Shown here one piece after another: positions 28,506 through 36,319 of a stretch of DNA of 64,000 bases. Position 1 is the first letter of the stretch. The number at the start of each line of letters is the position of its first letter. Under the pieces are notes generated by a model. It saw only the letters and a list, made by a program, of their open reading frames with translations. It was not told the origin of the DNA and searched no databases. Both the position numbers and the translations under genes were made by a program. This DNA comes from Dehalococcoidia bacterium (GTDB taxonomy: Bacteria > Chloroflexota > Dehalococcoidia > UBA6926), in NCBI GenBank assembly GCA_009841045.1, contig VXMO01000057.1, positions 1 to 64,000 on the forward strand. The letters are read 5' to 3'.

Positions 28506-29123
28506 TCAGATTCTCCTTATTCCGCCCGCTTCGTTCCTGCGGCGAATGTTCTCGATGAGTGAGTCGCGTACCGCTTCGCGCCGGATGCGGACGGCGTGCA
28601 TGGCCTTAGTGTAAGCGTCCTCAGACGCCTCGACGAGACTGGCAATGCCGTCGAGCTCTCGCGGAGAGGGCACCGGAATCTCGATTTCTGCCACGCTACG
28701 GGCGGAGAGGGACGTGGTAGTGGAATTGACTGTCATGCGGCGAGAAAGTTGCTCACGGCCCTGCCCGGATGTGAGGAAGAACCAGATCCAATGACCCATG
28801 CCATGCCCGGGGTCTCTGGGGCGTATGACAAGCAGGGTGATGCCCGCCACCGTGCGCGTCACATCGGGGCGGACTAGCGCGACCTTGATTATACCGGTGC
28901 GGGCGGTGATGATGACGTCATATGGTCGCAAGACGTGCCTGTCTAGGAGGAGGCGTGACGAGACGCTGACTTTTCGAAGTCCATCCGTCTCGAGCCAGCC
29001 ATCATCCTGGATGTCACCGCTTTCGGCCATGGTGACGGCCCACGACTCCGAATAGGACGAGGGCTCGGGACGCGCGCGCGCCAAACCCTGATAAGTATCG
29101 GCGATTGAACCCAACATCATCAT
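28506..29123 (-). CDS. Half-size HsdS-like specificity protein (single TRD)
   Basis: A 205-residue protein equal to one HsdS repeat: a TRD-type opening MLGSIADTYQGLARAR, a central recognition region, RTGIIKVALVRPD, and the conserved end of a TRD (ARSVAEIEIPVPSPRELDGIASLVEASEDAY, about 143-173) followed by a long helix. Full S subunits have two such units, so this may dimerise to read a symmetric site, as half-S proteins can. It is the first gene of the operon, immediately before hsdM, while a complete hsdS lies downstream. Together they could give one HsdM two specificities. Confidence 0.75.
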   Translation of the reverse strand: MMMLGSIADTYQGLARARPEPSSYSESWAVTMAESGDIQDDGWLETDGLRKVSVSSRLLLDRHVLRPYDVIITARTGIIKVALVRPDVTRTVAGITLLVIRPRDPGHGMGHWIWFFLTSGQGREQLSRRMTVNSTTTSLSARSVAEIEIPVPSPRELDGIASLVEASEDAYTKAMHAVRIRREAVRDSLIENIRRRNEAGGIRRI

Positions 29124-29250
29124 ATAAATACATTAGCCGCATTTTTTACAGAACGCAACACGGCCAATTGAGATTTGACACTTACGTCTTTGATCGGTAG
29201 GATCAGGTCACGGGCGCGCGGGGGAGAGCAGGAGTGAATAGGAGGATCAG

Positions 29251-30288
29251 ATGCAAAACACTGCTTCATGCCTGAACGACGTTCACAGACAGTTGGCGCC
29301 ATCTAATGAGACGCTGGCCGCCGCACGAGCACGGCGAGACGAAGTACTTGCTGCGGCCCGCGAATACGGTGGCGTATTGCGGACGTACATTTCAGGATCG
29401 ATCGCGCACAAGACCGCGAATCACGACACTGATGCGGACTGTGGAATCGTTCTGGATCGCCGCTCGTATCCAGCCCTGGGGCCAGATGGTGATGGTGAAG
29501 GGCCGGGTCAGGTTGTAGAGGAGGTTAGGCGGCTGGTGCGTGGCGATCTGAAGGAGGGTCACCCGGGAATAGCATTCCGAGTCACCAAGCGGGCCATTCA
29601 GATCAAGTTCAATGAACCTCTGCCCGACGGGTCGGATCCTTCCGTTGACCTTATCGTTGCCTTGACTAGGAAGGGCGAAGGCCTATGGATTCCCAATACC
29701 GAGATGGATCGCTGGGACGCATCTCATCCCGAATATCACACAGAAATCCTGACTGCTGACCCCGCTGAGCTTCGGCGAACGAGGGCGAAGATCATACGGC
29801 TGGCAAAGGGTTGGAACTCTCAGTTCACGAAGCCCGGCCTATGCAGCTTCAACATTGAGGCGCTAGCGCTGGCCTGCATTACTGAGGAACACGGGGTTCC
29901 CGATGGACTCGCCGAACTGTTTCGGTTTGCGGCGAGCGAACTGAAGAATCACTTGACTCCTGATCCGGCCGACGTCTCAGGGCCCATCAAGCTGCTTCAC
30001 GACAGGGACATCGTGGTCGGTCGCCTCGAACGTGCTGCCTCACTTATGGAGGAGGCGCTGGAAAACGACGCCGACAGGAACAAGGTGGAAGAGGCCATCG
30101 GACAGCTCTACCCGAACTACGCCGAGGACTGGTCTGCAACAGACCGCAAGTCGCTCCTGGCGGCAGCACTGCGTGCAGACATGTCGCCCTTTGGCATATC
30201 AGTCGGGCCGGCGATCTTGACGCCTCAGACGACGACTCCCTCAAAGTCTACGAGGTCATACGGCAGTGAGCCCTCGGCGGAGGTATAG
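29251..30288 (+). CDS. CBASS CD-NTase (cyclic-oligonucleotide synthase)
   Basis: A 345-residue nucleotidyltransferase of the cGAS/DncV-like type. Visible are the GS motif in YISGSIAHKT (46-55), the metal-binding pair in DTDADCG (Asp61, Asp63) and the third Asp in DPSVDLIVALTR (Asp133). The rest is the helical second domain of the family. In CBASS immunity such enzymes make a cyclic di- or trinucleotide on phage infection, which switches on an effector. The product cannot be read from sequence. The start is ATG 29251 behind AGGAGGA. It is divergent from the R-M operon and heads a three-gene operon with an E2-like gene and a membrane gene. Confidence 0.85.
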   Translation: MQNTASCLNDVHRQLAPSNETLAAARARRDEVLAAAREYGGVLRTYISGSIAHKTANHDTDADCGIVLDRRSYPALGPDGDGEGPGQVVEEVRRLVRGDLKEGHPGIAFRVTKRAIQIKFNEPLPDGSDPSVDLIVALTRKGEGLWIPNTEMDRWDASHPEYHTEILTADPAELRRTRAKIIRLAKGWNSQFTKPGLCSFNIEALALACITEEHGVPDGLAELFRFAASELKNHLTPDPADVSGPIKLLHDRDIVVGRLERAASLMEEALENDADRNKVEEAIGQLYPNYAEDWSATDRKSLLAAALRADMSPFGISVGPAILTPQTTTPSKSTRSYGSEPSAEV

Positions 30289-30727
30289 TGGCCCGGCCAA
30301 TCGTGACCGTCGACCCTGGTATGACAAACCAGTGGAGCGGCTGAATTTCGAGAAAGGCGTGCGTAACCAATATCCGGAGCTACGCTGCATCAAGACTAAG
30401 GGCGCGTACGAATACCGATTGTTGCTGCCCATCCCTGAGTATGAAGAGCGCGCCGTGAAAATCCGGTTTGAGGGGCATTCGGATATACCGACAGTGTTTT
30501 CTGATGGCCCTGGGGATTCGCCTCATAGATACTCTGACAAGAGCCTGTGCATGTGGTATCCGCAGGATCCGGATGAACGTAAGTGGGTCTTTGGCGATGG
30601 GTTGCTCATGCTCATCCTCATGACTACCATCCACTTGTTCCGGGAAGCTTGGTGGAGAGAGACGGGAGAATGGGTTGGCGAAGAAGTTCCTCATGGATCA
30701 GAATCAAAGGATCCTGCACAAGCATGA
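30266..30727 (+). CDS. E2-like (ubiquitin-conjugating-type) CBASS protein
   Basis: A 153-residue protein that fits the E2-only proteins of short type II CBASS operons. The core strands RCIKTKGAYEYRLLLPIPEY and AVKIRFEG are followed by PHRYSDKSLCMWYP, with the presumed catalytic Cys95. The closing LFREAWWRETGEWVGEEVPH helix is typical of the group. Such proteins are known to conjugate or prime the CD-NTase through its C-terminus. The GTG start at 30266 overlaps the CD-NTase gene by 23 nt in another frame, and the stop overlaps the next gene (ATGA). No E1 or JAB peptidase gene is present. Confidence 0.75.
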   Translation: MSPRRRYSGPANRDRRPWYDKPVERLNFEKGVRNQYPELRCIKTKGAYEYRLLLPIPEYEERAVKIRFEGHSDIPTVFSDGPGDSPHRYSDKSLCMWYPQDPDERKWVFGDGLLMLILMTTIHLFREAWWRETGEWVGEEVPHGSESKDPAQA

Positions 30728-31248
30728 TTGATGTACAACAAGTCTCCATTCCGTGGCCCGTATTGGGGATGGGAGTCACAGCATCGGTCTCTGTTGTTCT
30801 ATTTGTCTTGAGTAACTGGCTGAACAGCGTACGCAACCGGCATGACAGGAGTCGAGAGATATTTTCGCGGGCACTTGCCTCAATGCACGAATACAGAGAA
30901 TTTCCTTACGTCATCAGACGGCGCAGGAAGACAGCGCCGGAGGAAGAACGAATCCGTATTTCGTCGGAATTGCAGAGAGTCCAAGCTGACCTAGCATTCT
31001 ACTCTGCGTGGTTGCAGACTGAATCCCCTCATGTTCACCGTAAGTTTGCTGAGCTCTTGGCGGAGCTTCGGCGTGTTGCAGGCAGTGCGATGAGGGAGGC
31101 ATGGCTGGAACCAGCCCTTGATGAGGATTCAGCGATAGATATGCCTGATCTTGGGTACGATGCTCTGAAGTCACTTGAGGATGAATACCTCGAAGAAGTT
31201 ATTCACCACCTGTCCGTTTGGCCACGTTGGCTCCGACGACTGATGTAG
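30724..31248 (+). CDS. Predicted single-helix membrane effector of the CBASS operon
   Basis: A 174-residue protein with one membrane helix (PVLGMGVTASVSVVLFVLSN, about 12-31) and a charged helical cytoplasmic part (RSREIFSRALASMHEYREFP, RRRRKTAPEEERIRISSELQ). The ATG at 30724 overlaps the E2-like stop (ATGA); an upstream in-frame start at 30583 would lie within the E2 gene and is rejected. No effector family is recognised. By position, the third gene of a CBASS operon is the effector, and membrane proteins that disrupt the envelope are a common class. That role is inferred. Confidence 0.65.
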   Translation: MIDVQQVSIPWPVLGMGVTASVSVVLFVLSNWLNSVRNRHDRSREIFSRALASMHEYREFPYVIRRRRKTAPEEERIRISSELQRVQADLAFYSAWLQTESPHVHRKFAELLAELRRVAGSAMREAWLEPALDEDSAIDMPDLGYDALKSLEDEYLEEVIHHLSVWPRWLRRLM

Positions 31249-31408
31249 AAGAGGTCGAGACGTTGCTGCAAGCAGGACTTACTACGGAATGCGCTGGGAA
31301 CTCTTCGCAGAAACCCACTACTAACCCGCTCACAACCCCACCTCCCAACGGAACGTTCGCAGCATCATCCCGTTAGGCCCATAGACGCCGACTCACAGAG
31401 GTGCATTG

Positions 31409-33136
31409 ATGCGCGCCAATGATCACATACTCTACGAGCCGGATGAGAAGTCTCCTCCCCTTTTGACGCTTGGCGTTGCGCTCCAGGGCGCTTTGATCGC
31501 GCTGTCCAACACGGTCACCTTTGTGACCATTTTTGCCGTGGCCGCCGACGGGGGCGACGATTTCCTGTCATGGTCGATGTTCGTCGCTATGGTCATTGCC
31601 GGCATTGCCATTGCACTCCAAGCCGTCAGGTTTGGGCGCCTTGGATCGGGGCACATTCTTTTGATGGGTTCCGCAGCACCGTTCCTGGCGGTCTGCGTCC
31701 TAGCAGTGGCCGAAGGCGGGCTCCCGGTCATGTCGAGTCTCGTCGTCGCCGCGTCGTTGGTGCAGTTCGCGCTGTCACTCTGGCTGGCTCAGCTGCGCCG
31801 AATCATCACTCCGGTGGTCTCCGGTGTCGCTTTTATGCTATTGGCAGCCTCCGCTATGCCCATCGCCATTGCCAGGCTGGATGATGTGCCGAGCGGCTTG
31901 CCCATGGTGGCGGGTCCGGCAATAGGCGGGACAACTCTAATCATCGCCGCAATTCTCATACTGCGCTCCTCCGGACTGTATAGATTACTGGCAATTCCTA
32001 TCACGATTCTTGCAGGCTGCCTTGCCGCCATTTTGCTGGGAGCGTACGACATTCAGGGAGCGCTTGATGCTCCATGGATCGATTTGCCGGAATTCTCAGC
32101 ATGGCCCGGCCTGAGCCCGGTGACGAATGGGGATTTCCTGGAGCTTCTGCCGGTTTTCCTCATCGTGAGCGCAATAGTCGCTGTCAAGGCCAGTAGTGAA
32201 GGGGCGTCAATCCAACAAGTCTCCTGGCGGACACCCCGCGCCGTGGATTTTCGTGGTGTGCAAGGGATGCTGAATGCCGGAGGGATAGCCATACTGCTCT
32301 GCGGACTGGCAGGGACCCTGCCCATACTGGTCTATCTGCCTTCAACGATTGCGCTTATCAGCTTCACCGGCGTCTCGGCTAGGCGTGTGGCATTCACTGT
32401 GGGAGTCACACTGATTGCTCTCGCCCTTCTGCCCAAGATTGTGGCGATTCTCCTGACGATACCCAGGCCGGTTACCGGCGCAGTCTCAATGGTCATGATG
32501 GGTCTGCTCTTCATGGAAGGTGTGCGGACTATCCTGCAGGACGGACTGAATCCGCAGAAGGCTCTCATCGTTGGGCTATCGCTCTCGATCGGACTCGGCC
32601 TGCAGACTGAAAACATTCTCACAGACATCCTGGGTGATCCTTGGGGCGTCGCATTGGGGAACAGTGTTATTGTCGGAATCTCAGCTGCGCTCCTGATGGG
32701 CCTGATTACGGGAGTGGGTGGTCGACGTCGCAGGCGGATGGAAACGAGCCTCGACGGTTCGGCTGCGCCCAGCATCGATGCATTCCTGCGGGAGCTTGGT
32801 TCCGGCATGGGATGGAATCCAAACTCCATCGAGCGGCTATGCGCCGCCGGTGAGGAGACGCTGTCCAGCATGCTGCAGTTGAGCGATGACTATGCGGGGC
32901 AACAAACCCCTCGTCTCATTCTCAATGCGCGACCTGGTGGCGGCACGGTTGAGATGGAGTTCCTGGCGCTCTTTACTGAGGAGAACATAGAAGACCGAAT
33001 CACATACATGAGTGAGCAGGCCGAGACGCCGGACATCAGTGAGATTTCCTTCCGCCTGCTGCGGCACTACGCTTCATCCGTACGTCACCGGAAGTATCAC
33101 GGAATTGATATTGTTACAGTGCGGGTTGATGCGTAA
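31409..33136 (+). CDS. NCS2-type permease fused to a C-terminal ATPase-like domain
   Basis: A 575-residue membrane protein of the nucleobase:cation symporter-2 (xanthine/uracil permease) type. About twelve to fourteen hydrophobic segments span residues 20-440, including NTVTFVTIFAVA and GLSLSIGLGLQTENIL. A charged linker (GGRRRRRMETS) then leads to a soluble domain of about 130 residues (GMGWNPNSIERLCAAGEETL ... RLILNARPGGGTVEMEF ... DISEISFRLLRHY), resembling a histidine-kinase/anti-sigma type ATPase fold but lacking a clear DxGxG. The start is ATG 31409 with GAGGTG upstream; an alternative TTG is adjacent. It is the first chromosomal gene right of the defence element. Substrate unknown. Confidence 0.75.
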   Translation: MRANDHILYEPDEKSPPLLTLGVALQGALIALSNTVTFVTIFAVAADGGDDFLSWSMFVAMVIAGIAIALQAVRFGRLGSGHILLMGSAAPFLAVCVLAVAEGGLPVMSSLVVAASLVQFALSLWLAQLRRIITPVVSGVAFMLLAASAMPIAIARLDDVPSGLPMVAGPAIGGTTLIIAAILILRSSGLYRLLAIPITILAGCLAAILLGAYDIQGALDAPWIDLPEFSAWPGLSPVTNGDFLELLPVFLIVSAIVAVKASSEGASIQQVSWRTPRAVDFRGVQGMLNAGGIAILLCGLAGTLPILVYLPSTIALISFTGVSARRVAFTVGVTLIALALLPKIVAILLTIPRPVTGAVSMVMMGLLFMEGVRTILQDGLNPQKALIVGLSLSIGLGLQTENILTDILGDPWGVALGNSVIVGISAALLMGLITGVGGRRRRRMETSLDGSAAPSIDAFLRELGSGMGWNPNSIERLCAAGEETLSSMLQLSDDYAGQQTPRLILNARPGGGTVEMEFLALFTEENIEDRITYMSEQAETPDISEISFRLLRHYASSVRHRKYHGIDIVTVRVDA

Positions 33137-33181
33137 TGCTACTTGCATAGGGGATAGTTGAACGGGAGAGGAGTTACTGAC

Positions 33182-33469
33182 ATGGCGGCATACCTGATTG
33201 CTGACAATGAGATTACGAATGAGGCCGAGTTTGCCGAATATGCGGGCCAAATCGTCGCGATAATGGAGGGGCACGGCGGCAAGTACCTGGCTCGTGGTGG
33301 GCCCGCTGAGATTGTCAGTGGTGACCGGACGCCTCATCGCGTTGTTATCGTGGAGTTCCCAAGCATGGAGCAGGCGCAAGCATGTGTTACCTCGGCTGAA
33401 TATCTGGCAATTGCCGACATTCGGGACAAGAGCAGCATCACCACTACGATCCTCGTTGAAGGGATCTAA
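33182..33469 (+). CDS. DUF1330-family protein
   Basis: A 95-residue dimeric alpha+beta barrel protein of the DUF1330 family: MAAYLIADNEITNEAEFAEY (1-20), GGKYLARGGPAEIVSGD (about 36-52), VVIVEFPSMEQAQACVTSAEY (about 58-78). The ATG at 33182 has GAGAGGAG upstream. Function unknown; some relatives are handled as monooxygenase-like. It ends tail-to-tail with the ACT-protein gene, overlapping 4 nt. Confidence 0.9.
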   Translation: MAAYLIADNEITNEAEFAEYAGQIVAIMEGHGGKYLARGGPAEIVSGDRTPHRVVIVEFPSMEQAQACVTSAEYLAIADIRDKSSITTTILVEGI

Positions 33470-33876
33470 ATCAGCAGATCGTCGTCAAGGAGGGCGCGGG
33501 CGTTTTCGTCATCGTCCGTCGTTACTGCGACGATGGCGTGCCCGGCTTGATGATGCACGATGTGGATAGTGCGGACGTTGAGGTTGGCGTCCATAAAGCG
33601 CCGGGCCACACTTGCCAAAGCGCCGGGCTGATCCGGTAGACGAAAGACAACAGCGTCTGAGGTGACAGCCCGTACTTCGGCTCTCAGCAGCGCTTGCAGC
33701 GCCGTGTCGTCATCGCTAGTGCGCAGCGTAATGACGCCGAACTCGCCTGCCAAATCCCCGTCGATGGATTCGATGTTCACTTTCGCATCGGCCAGAGTCT
33801 GCGCGACGAGCGCCAATGCGCCCGTCCCCTTGGAGGTAAACGCGATGATCCGGCGGTCCGGGTTATCTTCTTGCAT
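33466..33876 (-). CDS. Tandem ACT-domain protein
   Basis: A 136-residue protein made of two ACT-type units: RRIIAFTSKGTGALALVAQTL (about 8-28) and VVFRLPDQPGALASVARRFM (about 75-94). ACT domains bind amino acids and regulate their metabolism. The ATG at 33874-33876 comes 2 nt after the stop of the histidine decarboxylase gene, so the two are one operon and the ACT protein may sense histidine or another amino acid for it. Starts further upstream would lie inside the decarboxylase gene. Confidence 0.85.
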   Translation of the reverse strand: MQEDNPDRRIIAFTSKGTGALALVAQTLADAKVNIESIDGDLAGEFGVITLRTSDDDTALQALLRAEVRAVTSDAVVFRLPDQPGALASVARRFMDANLNVRTIHIVHHQAGHAIVAVTTDDDENARALLDDDLLI

Positions 33877-33878
33877 GC

Positions 33879-35000
33879 TTATGCCTGCTTCACCGGCCAC
33901 TCCAGGCAGTCCTGGACAGTTTGGTCAATCATGTCACGGGTGACGTGAGGCATGGTGATGATGTGAGCGATGTCCCCGTACGGGGCGAGCTGCCACATGA
34001 AGAGCACATAGTCCGAGGGACGCGGGAAAACGACGATGGGGCTGTTCTCGCCGCGCCATGCGGGGATGCCGGCGTCGTTGAACTTCTGCACCGCGTACTC
34101 GGCGTTGTCCAGCATCCTCCGCACCATCTCCCGGAAGCCATTCGGACCGTTCTTGTTCAGCCCGTACCAGATGATCATGGGTGTGATGGCGTTGCGGGAG
34201 CCCAGCAGCGTGGTGTCCAGAGCACCGACATACTCGATGGCGCGGCCGATCTGCGCGGTGTATTCCTTCCGTGTCACCACGACGCCGCAGGGGATGGGCG
34301 AGCCGATGAGCTTGTGGCCGGAGATAGCGATGCTATCGACGCCGCTGTCAAAGCCGAATGGCTGAGGGTTATCGACAAAGGGGAGAATCATGCCGTGGAG
34401 AGCGGCGTCAGCGTGGATATACGTGCGGGTCAATGCCAGGTCGTCGATGATTGCCCGGATCTTATCCAGGTCGTCGACTGCGCCTTTCATGGTGGTCCCG
34501 ATATTGGCCACAATGAGCGCCGGCACGTCCCTGTTGATCCGTATGGACTCCCGCAGGTCGTCGTAGTCAATCTCGCCATTTTCCTGGCTGCGGACCATGA
34601 TGTTGCGGATGCCCAGAACGTGCAGGATCTTCAGCACGGAATAGTGGGTGTCCTGTGAGAAGTAGGCGATGGGGTTTCTGAGCAGCTCACGCCCCACGTA
34701 GATGCCGTACATGTTGCCCTCGGTGCCACCAGCGGTGACATAGCCCCAGGCGTCGTCCGGGGGCAGCCTCATCAACTCGGCAATGGAATGTACCACCTCC
34801 CGTTCCGTCTCGTGCGTGTTCGCCTGATAGCGGGAGTAGCTGAAAGGATCGCCTACATTGTTGGCGGCGAAACCCATCAACGGGTAGAGCGGCGAGTAGT
34901 CGAAGTCCTGGTTTACCGGATACCCCGCGAAGAAGGGGCTCAGCAACTTGAATTCCGAGATCAACTCATGGATGCGGTGATCAATGTCTGACTGGGTCAC
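33879..35000 (-). CDS. hdc: PLP-dependent histidine decarboxylase
   Basis: This cytosolic enzyme converts histidine to histamine and CO2, using pyridoxal phosphate. Length, 373 residues, matches the Gram-negative (Morganella-type) enzyme. PLP contacts are visible: TAGGTEGN (89-96), His119 in DTHYSV, HADAA with Asp198, and SGHKLIGSP with the Schiff-base Lys230. The early YSPLYPLMGFAANNVGDPF stretch is typical of this subfamily. Relatives with other substrates exist, so histidine is likely, not certain. The ACT-domain gene follows in the same operon. Confidence 0.88.
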   Translation of the reverse strand: MTQSDIDHRIHELISEFKLLSPFFAGYPVNQDFDYSPLYPLMGFAANNVGDPFSYSRYQANTHETEREVVHSIAELMRLPPDDAWGYVTAGGTEGNMYGIYVGRELLRNPIAYFSQDTHYSVLKILHVLGIRNIMVRSQENGEIDYDDLRESIRINRDVPALIVANIGTTMKGAVDDLDKIRAIIDDLALTRTYIHADAALHGMILPFVDNPQPFGFDSGVDSIAISGHKLIGSPIPCGVVVTRKEYTAQIGRAIEYVGALDTTLLGSRNAITPMIIWYGLNKNGPNGFREMVRRMLDNAEYAVQKFNDAGIPAWRGENSPIVVFPRPSDYVLFMWQLAPYGDIAHIITMPHVTRDMIDQTVQDCLEWPVKQA

Positions 35001-35142
35001 TGGCGTTCACCTGCGTTGGCTGAGGTAGGTATGGTTCACATCCTTAAGTTTACGCTAGACACAATTCCAGGCTGCCCTCCATTTGACGCGCAACACGCTA
35101 AAGCTATTCAATGGCCCCAGTTCATAGAGACAGGGAGGCGGC

Positions 35143-35841
35143 ATGAAGCTTGAAGGACGGCGTGTCATTGTGACCGGGGGCAGCCGGGGGATCGGTTTCC
35201 GAATCAGTGAACTCTTTCTCGCTGAGGGCGCTCACGTTCTGGCCGTGTCGCGTAGTTCCGCAAAGCTTGAAGGGGCAAAGGCAGAACTTCCTTCGCTCTC
35301 CACTCTGGTTGCCGACGTGTCCGTTGCATCGGATGTTGACCGCATTGTCTCCTGGACTGAGAACGAGTGGGGTTCGCTCGACATCCTCGTGAACAACGCC
35401 GGCATTTTCGACAATAGCGAGCCGGGCCTCACCGAGGAGCCGGACGACAATTTCCTAATGACGCTGCAGGTCAACGTTCACGGGGCGTATTTCTGCACGA
35501 AGCGTCTGCTTCCATTGCTGCTCCAGTCGGACGATCCATACATCGTCAACGTTGGCTCGGATTCCGGGATCATGGGACCTGAAATGAAAGGGGCTTATGG
35601 CGTGTCAAAGGCCGCTCTACACGCGCTCACGCTGGCTACTGCCAACGAATTGAAGGGCAAGGTGACGGTCAACGCGCTTGACCCAGGGTGGGTCAGGACG
35701 GACATGTCGCCGAATGGACCGGGAGACCCGAGGTGGTCGGCTGCGGGCGCGCTCTCGATAGTTACAAGGCCAGACAAGGTGACGGGCAGGCTGTTCAACG
35801 GCAAGCGCCTCCGTTCGTGGATGCCGCGCTCGGCCTCATAG
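35143..35841 (+). CDS. Short-chain dehydrogenase/reductase
   Basis: A 232-residue SDR oxidoreductase. The NAD(P)-binding TGGSRGIG is at 11-18, NNAG at about 84-87, the catalytic Ser in VGSDSG (about 138), and the YGVSK catalytic pair at about 152-156. The C-terminus is short for the family (PRSAS). The ATG at 35143 has AGGGAGG upstream. It begins a tight run with the deoxyribosyltransferase (13 nt gap) and the FAD oxidoreductase. Substrate cannot be predicted. Confidence 0.92.
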   Translation: MKLEGRRVIVTGGSRGIGFRISELFLAEGAHVLAVSRSSAKLEGAKAELPSLSTLVADVSVASDVDRIVSWTENEWGSLDILVNNAGIFDNSEPGLTEEPDDNFLMTLQVNVHGAYFCTKRLLPLLLQSDDPYIVNVGSDSGIMGPEMKGAYGVSKAALHALTLATANELKGKVTVNALDPGWVRTDMSPNGPGDPRWSAAGALSIVTRPDKVTGRLFNGKRLRSWMPRSAS

Positions 35842-35853
35842 GGAACTTCGCCC

Positions 35854-36318
35854 ATGCCAAAGACCATTTACCTTGCCAACCCGTACGGGTTTTCCGCCCA
35901 GCAGAAAGCGGAGCTGCTGCCACAACTGGTGTCTGCGCTTGAGGACCTTGGGCTGGAGGTGTGGGAGCCGTTCTCACGGAACAACCAGGTCGACTTCGCG
36001 GAGGCGGGGTGGGCGTATCGAATCGGGCAGGCAGATTTCCGTGACGTGGCGGACGCGGATGCCATTTTTGCGGTGGTCAACGGTATTCCACCCGACGAGG
36101 GGGTCATGGTTGAGCTGGGTATGGCGATCGCCCTGGGGAAGCCCACGTTCTTGTTTCGGGACGACTTTCGGAGAATCGGGGAGAGCGACGAGTACCCCCT
36201 GAACCTGATGCTGTTCACTGGGCTTCCCGAGCAGGGTTGGGAGGAGTCCTACTATACGTCGATGGAGGAGATATCCTCGCCGGACAAGGCACTCGCTCGG
36301 TGGGCGAAAGGGCCATGA
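35854..36318 (+). CDS. Nucleoside 2-deoxyribosyltransferase-family protein
   Basis: A 154-residue protein of the nucleoside 2-deoxyribosyltransferase family, which swaps bases on deoxyribonucleosides or hydrolyses the N-glycosidic bond. Family blocks are IYLANPYGFS (5-14), EVWEPFSRNNQ (about 35-45), DFRDVADADAIFAVVNGIPPDEGVMVELGMAIALGKP (about 60-96, with catalytic Glu in VELG) and a closing NLMLFTG. It lies between the SDR and the FAD oxidoreductase with tiny gaps. Its link to their function is not evident. Confidence 0.9.
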   Translation: MPKTIYLANPYGFSAQQKAELLPQLVSALEDLGLEVWEPFSRNNQVDFAEAGWAYRIGQADFRDVADADAIFAVVNGIPPDEGVMVELGMAIALGKPTFLFRDDFRRIGESDEYPLNLMLFTGLPEQGWEESYYTSMEEISSPDKALARWAKGP

Positions 36319-36319
36319 G

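Noticed and set aside
30583..30723. Upstream start for the CBASS membrane gene
   Set aside because: It would overlap most of the last third of the E2-like gene; the ATGA overlap at 30724 is the natural start.
31330..31360. attR at CCACCTC near 31,350
   Set aside because: Only seven bases match the tRNA-Ala end; this is expected by chance in a 150-nt gap.
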